From an uncultured Thermomonas sp. (lineage in GTDB: Bacteria; Pseudomonadota; Gammaproteobacteria; Xanthomonadales; Xanthomonadaceae): 8,926 nt of DNA. The stretch is taken from positions 1 to 8,926 of the forward strand of contig CAMLJA010000065.1 in the NCBI GenBank assembly GCA_946480065.1, given 5' to 3'. A model generated the notes under the pieces. It saw only the letters and a list, made by a program, of their open reading frames with translations. It had not been told where the DNA came from and made no database searches. The first letter of the stretch is position 1; each line of letters begins with the position of its first letter. Positions 1-7,173 of the stretch are shown here, piece by piece. Made by a program: the position numbers and the translations under genes.

Positions 1-73
1 AACCCGGCTTGACGTCGACCTTGTCGCCGAGGTTGCCGAGGTTGACGACTTTCTGCAGCAGGATCAGTTGCAT
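1..73 (-). CDS. rplI: 50S ribosomal protein L9, N-terminal part (cut by window edge)
   Basis: The first 24 codons of L9 are read on the minus strand. They begin [17 protein letters not shown] and continue to KVDVKPG, which is the conserved N-terminal RNA-binding start of L9, a large-subunit protein that binds 23S rRNA near the base of the L1 stalk. The ATG is at 73-71. A GGAG sequence about eight bases upstream of it (minus strand) serves as ribosome binding site. It is the last visible gene of the rpsF-rpsR-rplI operon, 88 bp after rpsR. The rest of the protein lies outside the window, so nothing can be said about its C-terminal domain or the operon end. Confidence 0.93.
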   Translation of the reverse strand, partial: MQLILLQKVVNLGNLGDKVDVKPG

Positions 74-110
74 GGGGTTGCTCCGTGCTCTAGGTGAGCA
101 TCATTCGTTA

Positions 111-128
111 GCGGCGCCGGGGCGCCGC
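111..128 (-). other. Perfect inverted repeat (hairpin) between rpsR and rplI
   Basis: An 8-bp GC-only perfect inverted repeat (arms 111-118 and 121-128) lies in the 88-bp gap between rpsR and rplI. With a realistic loop of 4 to 6 bases it would form a very stable 6- to 7-bp RNA stem. On the transcribed minus strand it is not followed by a T-run, so it does not look like a simple intrinsic terminator. It could be an mRNA-stability or processing element that adjusts L9 expression relative to S6/S18. The function is inference. Confidence 0.5.
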
Positions 129-161
129 AACTGTGGCTGTCCGAATGGACGGTGGAAAGGA

Positions 162-392
162 TCAACCGGTGTGGTTGTCGGTGTACGGGATCAGGGCCAG
201 GAAGCGCGCGCGCTTGACCGCGGTCGCCAGCTGGCGCTGGTACTTGGACTTGGTGCCGGTGATGCGGCTCGGCACGATCTTGCCGGTCTCGGTCAGGTTC
301 TGGCGCAGGGTGTTGAGATCCTTGTAATCGATCTCCTTGACGCCCTCGGCGGTGAACTTGCAGAACTTGCGGCGGCGGAAGAACTTGGACAT
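162..392 (-). CDS. rpsR: 30S ribosomal protein S18
   Basis: This 76-residue protein matches S18 in full. It has the basic N-terminal [13 protein letters not shown] segment, the conserved [14 protein letters not shown] core, then PSRITGT and [14 protein letters not shown], ending in [10 protein letters not shown]18 binds the platform of the 30S subunit as a heterodimer with S6, whose gene lies immediately upstream. An AGGAG sequence stands nine bases before the ATG. The gap to rpsF is only 26 bp. The primosomal gene priB, which separates rpsF and rpsR in enteric bacteria, is absent here. Length is normal for the family. Confidence 0.97.
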   Translation of the reverse strand: MSKFFRRRKFCKFTAEGVKEIDYKDLNTLRQNLTETGKIVPSRITGTKSKYQRQLATAVKRARFLALIPYTDNHTG

Positions 393-418
393 GTCTGTGT
401 GCTCCTGGAGGGCGAGGG

Positions 419-838
419 TCAGGCGGCTTCGGCGGCGTCGTCGGCAGTGCCGACCGCGCTGTCGCTTTCGTCGTCGCGGCGGCGGCGCTCGCCACGCTCG
501 GGCTTGTCGCCCTTCTCGTCCTTGTTCTTCATGATCAGCGACTGCTCGGTCACCGCGTCGTCGCGGCGCATGACCAGGTGGCGCAGGACCGCGTCGTTGA
601 AGCGGAAGCCGTCGACCAGCTCGTCCAGCACCGGCTGCTCGACCTCGATGTTCATCAGCACGTAGTGGGCCTTGACCAGGTTCTGGATCGGGTAGGCCAG
701 CTGGCGGCGGCCCCAGTCCTCGAGGCGGTGGATCTTGCCGCCGCCGTTCTCGATGGCGCCCTTGTAGCGCTCGATCATGGCGGGGACCTGCTCGCTCTGG
801 TCCGGGTGGACCAGGAACACGATTTCGTAGTGGCGCAT
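419..838 (-). CDS. rpsF: 30S ribosomal protein S6
   Basis: This 139-residue protein starts [18 protein letters not shown], the hallmark S6 N-terminus. It carries the conserved [15 protein letters not shown] segment around residues 37-51 and the AHYVLMNIE strand near 57-65. S6 has a ferredoxin-like fold and pairs with S18 on the 30S platform. The last 40 or so residues form a charged, low-complexity tail ([18 protein letters not shown], then Asp/Ala-rich). The tail ends in Ala-Ala rather than Glu-Glu, so it does not look like the C-terminal Glu substrate that RimK extends in E. coli. An AAGAGGA Shine-Dalgarno at 847-853 lies eight bases upstream of the ATG. It is the first gene of the operon and is followed closely by rpsR. 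Confidence 0.97.
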   Translation of the reverse strand: MRHYEIVFLVHPDQSEQVPAMIERYKGAIENGGGKIHRLEDWGRRQLAYPIQNLVKAHYVLMNIEVEQPVLDELVDGFRFNDAVLRHLVMRRDDAVTEQSLIMKNKDEKGDKPERGERRRRDDESDSAVGTADDAAEAA

Positions 839-853
839 TGCGTCTGTCCTCTT

Positions 854-877
854 GGATGCCGGCGGCGGGATGCCGGC
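854..877 (-). promoter_or_regulatory. rpsF leader: 10-bp direct repeat that forms a hairpin (candidate S6:S18 regulatory site)
   Basis: Two copies of GGATGCCGGC (plus strand) lie at 854-863 and 868-877, four bases apart. Because GCCGGC is self-complementary, the repeat can fold in the rpsF mRNA leader as a 6-bp stem (858-863 with 872-877) around an 8-base loop that contains CCG. The element sits directly upstream of the Shine-Dalgarno. Many bacteria have an rpsF leader structure bound by the S6:S18 complex in which a CCG trinucleotide is a key contact. The match of this hairpin to that motif is inference from position and sequence only. Confidence 0.4.
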
Positions 878-924
878 CGGTCAGCCCTCGGCCACCGCCA
901 CGGGGCGGCGCGTTCGGGCAAGGT

Positions 925-940
925 CTCCCGCGGGCGGGAG
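925..940 (-). other. 5' leader hairpin of the rpsF transcript
   Basis: A perfect 7-bp inverted repeat (arms 925-931 and 934-940) lies about seven bases downstream of the proposed -10 box, so it would sit at or near the 5' end of the rpsF operon mRNA. A folded 5' end can protect a transcript from decay. It could also be one helix of a larger autoregulatory leader together with the hairpin nearer the start codon. No T-run follows, so it is not a typical terminator. Confidence 0.4.
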
Positions 941-946
941 CCGGCC

Positions 947-976
947 ATTATGGCAGATTCAAGGACTTACGGGCAA
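947..976 (-). promoter_or_regulatory. Putative sigma70 promoter of rpsF-rpsR-rplI
   Basis: On the minus strand a -35-like TTGCCC (971-976) and a -10-like CATAAT (947-952) are separated by 18 bases. They lie in the gap between the iscA stop and rpsF, a region that is locally richer in A/T than its surroundings. This places a start of transcription about 100 bases upstream of the rpsF ATG, leaving room for a structured leader. It was found by eye only. Confidence 0.55.
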
Positions 977-992
977 TCCGGGCGGGGCCGGG

Positions 993-1337
993 TCAGGCGG
1001 CGCGGCCGGCGTCGGTGGTGAAGCTCTCGCCGCAGCCGCACTCGCCGGCCACGTTTGGGTTGCGGAACACGAACTGCTCGTTCAGGCCCTGCTTCACGAA
1101 GTCGATCTCGGTGCCGTCCACCTGGGCCAGGCTGGCGGCGTCCACCAGCACCTTCACGCCGTCCGCCTCGAACACCGCGTCGCCCGCCCCGGCCTCGCCG
1201 TGGGCCATCTCGATCCGGTAGCCCCAGCCCGAACAGCCGCTGCGGGACACCCCGAAGCGCAGGCCGGTGGCGGTGGGGTCGATCTCCAGGTAGCCGCGGA
1301 CGCGGTCGGCGGCGGCGGGGGTGAGCGAAATGGCCAT
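993..1337 (-). CDS. iscA: A-type iron-sulfur carrier protein, IscA-like
   Basis: This 114-residue protein belongs to the HesB/IscA family of A-type carriers, which hold an Fe-S cluster or iron and pass it to target apoproteins in the cytoplasm. The three ligand cysteines are present: Cys35 in SGCSGWGY and Cys100/Cys102 in the C-terminal ECGCGESF. The stretch DFVKQGLNEQFVFRNPNV is closer to IscA than to ErpA. The gene stands alone rather than in an isc cluster, divergent from asnS across 67 bp and pointing toward rpsF. No convincing Shine-Dalgarno precedes the ATG. A short tail (TTDAGRAA) extends past the usual end. Which specific targets it serves cannot be read from sequence. Confidence 0.9.
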   Translation of the reverse strand: MAISLTPAAADRVRGYLEIDPTATGLRFGVSRSGCSGWGYRIEMAHGEAGAGDAVFEADGVKVLVDAASLAQVDGTEIDFVKQGLNEQFVFRNPNVAGECGCGESFTTDAGRAA

Positions 1338-1343
1338 GGGCGG

Positions 1344-1349
1344 ATTCTA
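1344..1349 (-). promoter_or_regulatory. Possible -10 box of iscA, placed for a leaderless mRNA
   Basis: TAGAAT on the minus strand (five of six to TATAAT) ends six bases before the iscA ATG. If used, transcription would start at or within a base or two of the start codon. No clear -35 hexamer is visible 16-18 bases upstream, and no Shine-Dalgarno lies at normal distance, so the evidence is only suggestive. Confidence 0.3.
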
Positions 1350-1389
1350 CCTTGGGTAAACTGCACGGCCTATCTCGATGCCGGAACGC

Positions 1390-1393
1390 AGGA
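1390..1393 (+). promoter_or_regulatory. Ribosome binding site deciding the asnS start
   Basis: AGGA lies 11 bases before the ATG at 1405, a slightly long but usable spacing. The alternative in-frame ATG at 1378 has no purine-rich sequence in front of it, so this site favours 1405. Confidence 0.45.
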
Positions 1394-1404
1394 TTTCAAG
1401 CCCT

Positions 1405-2805
<1,401 letters not shown>

Positions 2806-2812
2806 GCCCGCC

Positions 2813-3130
2813 ATGGATGCCGACCTCGTCCTGTTCCTCGCCCTGTTCGCCTTCGCCATCGCGATCGCGGGCGCGACCGCGTTCGTGATCTTCTGGCCGC
2901 TGGCGCTGGTCCACATCCGCGACCGCCACCCGGAGATCACCGCGAAGCTCGGCCAGGGCGCCTTCCTCAAGCCGCAGGCGCTCTGGTGGCTGCTGCGCGG
3001 CGACTACCGCGCCGCCGGCGACCGCAACCTGTCCGGCCTGGCCACGCCGTCGAAGGTCTCGCTGCTGGTGATCCTGGGCGGCGTGGCGATGGGCGGCCTG
3101 CTCTGGATCCTCGGGCAGGCGCTGTCATGA
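2813..3130 (+). CDS. Small two-TM membrane protein of unknown function
   Basis: I do not recognise a named family with certainty. The 105-residue protein has a hydrophobic segment at about residues 5-28 and another at about 82-100, joined by a polar, probably cytoplasmic loop with a KPQALWWLLRGDYRAAGD stretch. The layout (TM, charged middle with aromatic and RDYR-like residues, C-terminal TM) recalls the small inner-membrane protein UspB, but this is only a topological resemblance. The start lies seven bases after the asnS stop with no strong Shine-Dalgarno. Its stop codon overlaps the next start in an ATGA arrangement, so the two small genes are probably translationally coupled. Codon bias agrees with its neighbours, supporting a real gene. 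Confidence 0.75.
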   Translation: MDADLVLFLALFAFAIAIAGATAFVIFWPLALVHIRDRHPEITAKLGQGAFLKPQALWWLLRGDYRAAGDRNLSGLATPSKVSLLVILGGVAMGGLLWILGQALS

Positions 3131-3432
3131 GCGCGGCCCGCGACGGCTGGTGGCTGGCCACCCTGGGGCGCACCCTGGTCTGGGCGCGCCTGCGCGAGCG
3201 CGATGCCGGCACCGCCGAGGTGTTCGACAGCGACGGCAACACCCTGTCCTACGACAGCGTGGACACCGCCCGCGCCGCGCTGATGGACGCCGAGTTCGTG
3301 GAGTTCGACGGCCTGGACGAGCAGGACGCGCTGGCGCGGGGCTTCTCGCTCGGCGAGATCGCGCCGCCGGACGCGCAGGACGATGCCGCGCTGCGCGGGC
3401 GGATGGTGCAGTCGCTGGGGGCGCGCGCATGA
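3127..3432 (+). CDS. Small acidic soluble protein of unknown function
   Basis: Unrecognised. The 101-residue protein starts at an ATG that overlaps the previous stop (ATGA), and its own stop overlaps the next start in the same way. An open frame extends upstream to 2986, but that part is antiphase to the membrane-protein gene and is rejected. The N-terminal third is tryptophan/arginine-rich (GWWLATLGRTLVWARLRER). The middle reads VFDSDGNTLSYDSVDTARAALMDAEFVEFDGLDEQDA, a regular pattern of acidic turns and short strands or helices. There is no signal peptide, no membrane segment and no metal-binding motif. The tight coupling to a membrane-protein gene upstream and a dehydrogenase downstream suggests co-expression, but no function can be assigned. 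Confidence 0.75.
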   Translation: MSAARDGWWLATLGRTLVWARLRERDAGTAEVFDSDGNTLSYDSVDTARAALMDAEFVEFDGLDEQDALARGFSLGEIAPPDAQDDAALRGRMVQSLGARA

Positions 3433-4217
3433 TCGACCTCGGGCTGGCCGGCAGGCACGCGCTGGTCTGCGGCGCCTCGGAAGGCATCGGCCGCGCCACC
3501 GCCGTCGCGATGGCCGATCTCGGCGCCACCGTCACCGTGCTGGCCCGGCGCCAGGACGCGCTGCGCGAGGTCGTCGCCAGCCTGCCGCACGCGCACGGGC
3601 AGGCCCACGGCCTGCTGGCCGTCGACCTGGCAGACGCAGACGTCCTCCGGGCCGCCGCCGACGCACTGGCGGCCCGCACGCCGGTGCACATCCTGGTCAA
3701 CAACACCGGCGGCCCGCCCGGCGGGCCCGCGCACGCGGCGCCGGTCGAGGCCTACCTCGACGCCTTCCGCAAGCACCTGGTCGCCAACCAGACGCTGGTG
3801 CAGGCGCTGCTGCCCGGCATGCGCGCGGCGGGCTGGGGCCGCATCGTCAACGTCATCTCGACCTCGGTGTACGAGCCCATCCCCAACCTCGGCGTGTCCA
3901 ACACCATCCGCGGCGCGGTGGCGAGCTGGGCGAAGACCCTCTCGCGCGAGCTGGGCGGCGATGGCATCACCGTGAACAACGTGCTGCCCGGCTATACCCG
4001 CACGCGCCGGCTGGAGCAGATCCTGGCCGACCGCAGCGCCGCCACCGGCAAGTCCGAGGACGAGGTGGCGCAGGCGATGCTGGCGACGGTCCCCGCCGGG
4101 CGTTTCGCCGACGCGGAGGAACCCGCGAACCTGATCGCCTTCCTGTGCAGCCCCGCCGCCGCCTACGTCAACGGCCAGTCGATCGCGGTGGACGGCGGCC
4201 GCATGCAGTCGATCTGA
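3429..4217 (+). CDS. Short-chain dehydrogenase/reductase family protein with altered active site
   Basis: This 262-residue Rossmann-fold SDR has the glycine-rich cofactor motif GASEGIGRA (15-23), an Arg40-Arg41 pair after the second beta strand that suggests NADP(H), NNTGG (91-95) in place of NNAGG, and the C-terminal PGYTRT and YVNGQSIAVDGG segments. Ser144 aligns with the catalytic serine. Thirteen residues later, where Tyr of YxxxK should be, is Ser157, and the Lys position is Arg161 (SNTIR). The tetrad Asn position also appears changed (His116). A conventional Tyr/Lys proton relay is therefore missing. Divergent SDR branches with this change exist, and the substrate is unknown. Annotation as 3-oxoacyl-ACP reductase would be unsafe. 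Its start overlaps the preceding stop (ATGA), and nei begins four bases after its end. Confidence 0.88.
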   Translation: MIDLGLAGRHALVCGASEGIGRATAVAMADLGATVTVLARRQDALREVVASLPHAHGQAHGLLAVDLADADVLRAAADALAARTPVHILVNNTGGPPGGPAHAAPVEAYLDAFRKHLVANQTLVQALLPGMRAAGWGRIVNVISTSVYEPIPNLGVSNTIRGAVASWAKTLSRELGGDGITVNNVLPGYTRTRRLEQILADRSAATGKSEDEVAQAMLATVPAGRFADAEEPANLIAFLCSPAAAYVNGQSIAVDGGRMQSI

Positions 4218-4221
4218 GCCG

Positions 4222-5049
4222 ATGCCCGAGGGTCCCGAGATCCGCCGCGCCGCGGACCGCCTGGCCGCGGCCGTGGCCGGGCAACCGCTGCTGCGCGCGG
4301 AGTTCGCGTTCCCCGCGCTGAAGCGCTTCGAACGCACGCTGCCGGGCAGCCGCATCCTGTCGGTCACGCCCCGCGGCAAGGCGCTACTGACCGCGTTCGA
4401 CAACGGCTGGACGCTGTATACCCACAACCAGCTCTATGGCGTCTGGCAGGTCGCCGGGCCGGGCGATCGCCCCGCCACCTCGCGCAGCCTGCGGGTCGCG
4501 CTGGAAACCCGGCGCGCGTCGATCCTGCTCTACTCCGCCTCGGACATCGAGCTCTGGCGCAGCGACGAGATCGAGGCCCATCCGTTCCTTCGCGGCCTCG
4601 GCCCCGACGTGCTGGACATGACACTGGACGCCGACACCGTGGCCGCGCGGCTGCAGTCGCCGGCGTTCCGCGGCCGTGCGCTGGGCGCGCTGCTGCTCGA
4701 CCAGGGCTTCCTGGCCGGGATGGGCAACTACCTGCGCGCGGAAGTGCTGTTCGAGGCCGGGCTGCACCCCGCCCTGCGCCCGCGCGAGCTGGCGCCCGCG
4801 CGGACCGCGCGACTGGCCGAGGCGCTGCTGGCGATCCCGCGCCTGAGCTACGCCACCCGCGGCATCGAACCCACGCGCGGGATGCGCGCCGACTACCTGG
4901 CGCGCGAGGGCGAGGCGTTCCGCTTCCGCGTGTTCCAGCGCGACGGCCGGCCCTGCGAACGCTGCGCAACGGCGATCGCGCGCATCGCCAGCCAGTCGCG
5001 GCCGCTGTTCCTGTGCCCGCATTGCCAGCCTGCGCGCCCGCCGCAGTAA
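4222..5049 (+). CDS. nei: Endonuclease VIII (DNA glycosylase/AP lyase)
   Basis: A bifunctional glycosylase/AP lyase of the Fpg/Nei family that removes oxidised pyrimidines from DNA and cuts the abasic site. It begins MPEGPEIRRAADRL. Pro2 is the Schiff-base nucleophile and Glu3 the catalytic acid, with Glu6 and Lys53 (TPRGKALL) in the expected places. HNQLYGVW and LLYSASDIE are Nei-specific and separate it from Fpg. The helix-two-turn-helix region contains LLLDQGFLAGMGNYLR. The C-terminal zinc finger is intact (Cys245, Cys248, Cys265, Cys268, spacing C-X2-C-X16-C-X2-C). At 275 residues it is about a dozen longer than E. coli Nei. It sits four bases after the SDR and nine before the aldehyde dehydrogenase, an unusual place for a repair gene. 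Confidence 0.95.
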   Translation: MPEGPEIRRAADRLAAAVAGQPLLRAEFAFPALKRFERTLPGSRILSVTPRGKALLTAFDNGWTLYTHNQLYGVWQVAGPGDRPATSRSLRVALETRRASILLYSASDIELWRSDEIEAHPFLRGLGPDVLDMTLDADTVAARLQSPAFRGRALGALLLDQGFLAGMGNYLRAEVLFEAGLHPALRPRELAPARTARLAEALLAIPRLSYATRGIEPTRGMRADYLAREGEAFRFRVFQRDGRPCERCATAIARIASQSRPLFLCPHCQPARPPQ

Positions 5050-5058
5050 ACTCGCGGG

Positions 5059-6483
5059 ATGCACCGGTTCGGACACGTCATCGGCGCCCTCAGCGGCGAT
5101 TCGACCAGCACCCGCTGGCAGCCGGTGTTCGACCCCGCCCATGCGCACCCGTACGCGGAGGTGGCGGCCGGGGACGCCGGCACCGTCGATGCCGCGGTGG
5201 CCGCGGCCGCCGCGGCGGCACCGGCCTGGGCGGCGCTGCGCCCCAGCGACCGCGCGCGCCACCTGGAGCGGCTGGCCGACGCGCTGGAGGCCCGCCTCGA
5301 CGCCTTCGCCCGTGCCGAAGCCATCGACGCCGGCAAGCCGCTGGCACTCGCGCGCGACATCGAGATCCCGCGTGCCGTCTCCAACCTGCGCTTCTTCGCG
5401 CACGCGGCCACCCAGTTCGCCAGCGAGTCGCACCACGGCGAGGCCGGCCTGAACTACACCCTGCGCCTGCCGCTGGGCGTGGTCGGCTGCATCAGCCCGT
5501 GGAACCTGCCGCTGTACCTGTTCACCTGGAAGATCGCGCCGGCGCTGGCCGCGGGCAACGCGGTGGTCGCCAAGCCATCGGAGATCACGCCGGCCACCGC
5601 GACGCTGCTGGGCGAGCTGGCGCTGGAGGCCGGCCTGCCGCCCGGCGTGCTCAACATCGTCCACGGCCTCGGCCCGGACGTGGGCGAGCCGCTGGTACTT
5701 CATCCGCAGGTCAAGGCGGTCTCGTTCACCGGCAGCACCGCCGTGGGCCGTCGCATCGCCGGCATCGCCGGGCCGCTGCTGAAGAAGGTCTCGCTGGAGC
5801 TGGGCGGCAAGAACGCCACCGTGGTGTTCGCCGACAGCGACTGGCGCGCCCACCTCGACACCGTGGTGCGCAGCGCGTTCCAGAACAGCGGCCAGATCTG
5901 CCTGTGCGGCTCGCGGATACTGGTCGAACGGGCGATCTACGCCGACTTCCGCGACGCCCTGGTCGAACGCGCCCGCGCGCTGCGCCTGGGCAGCCCGCTG
6001 GACGACGGCGTGCAACTCGGTCCGATGGTCTCGCAGGCCCACTTCGACAAGGTTATGGCCGCCCTCGAACGCGCGCGCAGCGAAGGCGGCCGCGTGCTGT
6101 GCGGCGGCGCGGCGGTGGAGCGCGCCGGGTGGTTCATCGCGCCGACCGTCATCGAAGGCCTGGGCCCGGACTGCGCCACCAACCGCGAAGAGATCTTCGG
6201 CCCGGTGGCCACCCTGCAGGCCTTCGAATCCGACGATGACGCGCTGGCGCTGGCCAACGCCTCCGAGTACGGCCTGTCCGCCAGCGTGTGGACCCGCGAC
6301 CTGGCCCGCGCGCACCGCTTCGGCGCGCAGCTGCGGGTGGGCATCGTGTGGATCAACAGCTGGATGATGCGCGACCTGCGCACGCCCTTCGGCGGCACCG
6401 GCGCCTCCGGCATCGGCCGCGAGGGCGGGCTGGAGGCGATGCGTTTCTTCACCGAAGCCCGCAACGTGGGGCTCGCCCTGTAA
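5059..6483 (+). CDS. nbaE: 2-aminomuconic 6-semialdehyde dehydrogenase (ALDH family)
   Basis: A 474-residue aldehyde dehydrogenase that would oxidise 2-aminomuconate semialdehyde to 2-aminomuconate with NAD+. Seen directly: PWNLPLYLFTWKIAPALAAGN (Asn149 the oxyanion-hole residue), Lys172 in AKPSE, FTGST (223-227), Glu247 in LELGGK and the nucleophile Cys281 in NSGQIC. The C-terminal WINSWMMRDLRTPFGG segment and the ARDIEIPRA stretch near residues 98-106 are typical of the AMSDH/ALDH8A1 group rather than general aldehyde or betaine-aldehyde dehydrogenases. Neighbouring deaminase, dioxygenase and decarboxylase genes support the specific substrate. The N-terminus is somewhat short for the family but the fold appears complete. 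The start is nine bases after nei with no strong Shine-Dalgarno, suggesting coupled translation. Confidence 0.9.
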   Translation: MHRFGHVIGALSGDSTSTRWQPVFDPAHAHPYAEVAAGDAGTVDAAVAAAAAAAPAWAALRPSDRARHLERLADALEARLDAFARAEAIDAGKPLALARDIEIPRAVSNLRFFAHAATQFASESHHGEAGLNYTLRLPLGVVGCISPWNLPLYLFTWKIAPALAAGNAVVAKPSEITPATATLLGELALEAGLPPGVLNIVHGLGPDVGEPLVLHPQVKAVSFTGSTAVGRRIAGIAGPLLKKVSLELGGKNATVVFADSDWRAHLDTVVRSAFQNSGQICLCGSRILVERAIYADFRDALVERARALRLGSPLDDGVQLGPMVSQAHFDKVMAALERARSEGGRVLCGGAAVERAGWFIAPTVIEGLGPDCATNREEIFGPVATLQAFESDDDALALANASEYGLSASVWTRDLARAHRFGAQLRVGIVWINSWMMRDLRTPFGGTGASGIGREGGLEAMRFFTEARNVGLAL

Positions 6484-6488
6484 CCCAT

Positions 6489-6511
6489 GGATGGACCGAC
6501 GGATGGACCGA
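6489..6511 (+). repeat. Short tandem duplication at the can start
   Basis: GGATGGACCGA occurs twice with a 12-base period (6489-6499 and 6501-6511), ending on the first base of the chosen can start codon. The duplication adds in-frame ATGs and makes the true start ambiguous. It looks like a small slippage event. Confidence 0.7.
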
Positions 6512-7173
6512 TGAGCCGACTCGACGACCTGCTGGACAACAACCGCGCCTGGGCCGACCGCGTCTCGCGCGAGGACCCCGGCTTCTTCCAGCGCCTGTCG
6601 CGGCAGCAGGCACCGAAATTCCTCTGGATCGGCTGCTCGGACTCGCGGGTGCCGGCGAACCAGGTGGTGGACCTGGCGCCGGGCGAAGTGTTCGTCCACC
6701 GCAACATCGCCAACGTGGTGGTGCACACCGACCTCAACTGCCTGTCGGTGATCCAGTTCGCGGTGGACGTGCTGAAGGTCGAGCACGTGCTGGTGGTGGG
6801 CCACTACGGTTGCGGCGGCGTGCACGCGGCGCTGCACGGCAGCCGCCTGGGCCTGGCCGACAACTGGGTGCGCCACGTCGGCGACGTCGCCGGCAAGCAC
6901 CAGGACGTGCTGGACGAGATGGGCGATGCGGAACTGCAGCACGACCGCCTGTGCGAACTGAACGTACTGGAGCAGGTGGCGAACGTCTGCCAGACCAGCA
7001 TCGTGGCCGACGCCTGGGGGCGCGGCCAGAAGCTGGCGGTGCACGGCTGGGTGTACACCCTGCGCGACGGCCGCGTGCACGACCTGGAGCTCAATGTGGC
7101 GGGCGCGGACGAGCTGTCGCCGCAGTACGCGGCGGCGCTGGCGCGGATCCGCGCCGACCGGGAGGACCGCTGA
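6511..7173 (+). CDS. can: Beta-class carbonic anhydrase
   Basis: A zinc enzyme interconverting CO2 and bicarbonate in the cytoplasm. From the ATG at 6511 it is 220 residues, equal to E. coli Can, and the zinc ligands fall at the same numbers: Cys42 and Asp44-Arg46 in GCSDSRVP, His98 and Cys101 in GHYGCGG. The DPGFF, LWIGC, HRNIAN, TDLNCLSVIQ, LCELNV and HGWVY blocks are all kept, so it should be active. An in-frame ATG at 6487 would add eight residues (DGPT/DGPM repeat) unlike the family. The stop overlaps the next start (TGATG). It sits between the semialdehyde dehydrogenase and the deaminase of the kynurenine route, so a role in handling CO2 released there is a reasonable inference. Confidence 0.95.
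   Translation: MSRLDDLLDNNRAWADRVSREDPGFFQRLSRQQAPKFLWIGCSDSRVPANQVVDLAPGEVFVHRNIANVVVHTDLNCLSVIQFAVDVLKVEHVLVVGHYGCGGVHAALHGSRLGLADNWVRHVGDVAGKHQDVLDEMGDAELQHDRLCELNVLEQVANVCQTSIVADAWGRGQKLAVHGWVYTLRDGRVHDLELNVAGADELSPQYAAALARIRADREDR

Noticed and set aside
1378..1404. Upstream ATG for asnS adding nine residues
   Set aside because: It has no ribosome binding site, and the 1405 start gives exactly the 466-residue E. coli length and the usual N-terminus.
1338..1404. A plus-strand promoter for asnS (TAAACT near 1357 or TATCTC near 1371)
   Set aside because: Neither -10-like box has a -35 hexamer at 16-18 bp spacing, so I could not support a specific promoter even though one must lie here or further upstream.
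2986..3126. N-terminal extension of the small acidic protein frame
   Set aside because: It overlaps the membrane-protein gene in another frame, has arginine/proline-rich shadow composition, and the ATG at 3127 gives the ATGA coupling seen in the next junction.
3711..3727. Perfect 8-bp inverted repeat resembling a hairpin or terminator
   Set aside because: It lies inside the SDR coding sequence, encodes a Gly/Pro-rich loop, and has no T-run. It is most simply explained by GGC/CCC codon use.
4384..7080. A very long minus-strand open frame (898 codons) antisense to nei, the ALDH and can
   Set aside because: It is a GC-rich shadow frame with alanine/glycine/valine/histidine-biased content and no recognisable domain. 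The plus strand carries three well-matched enzymes over the same bases.
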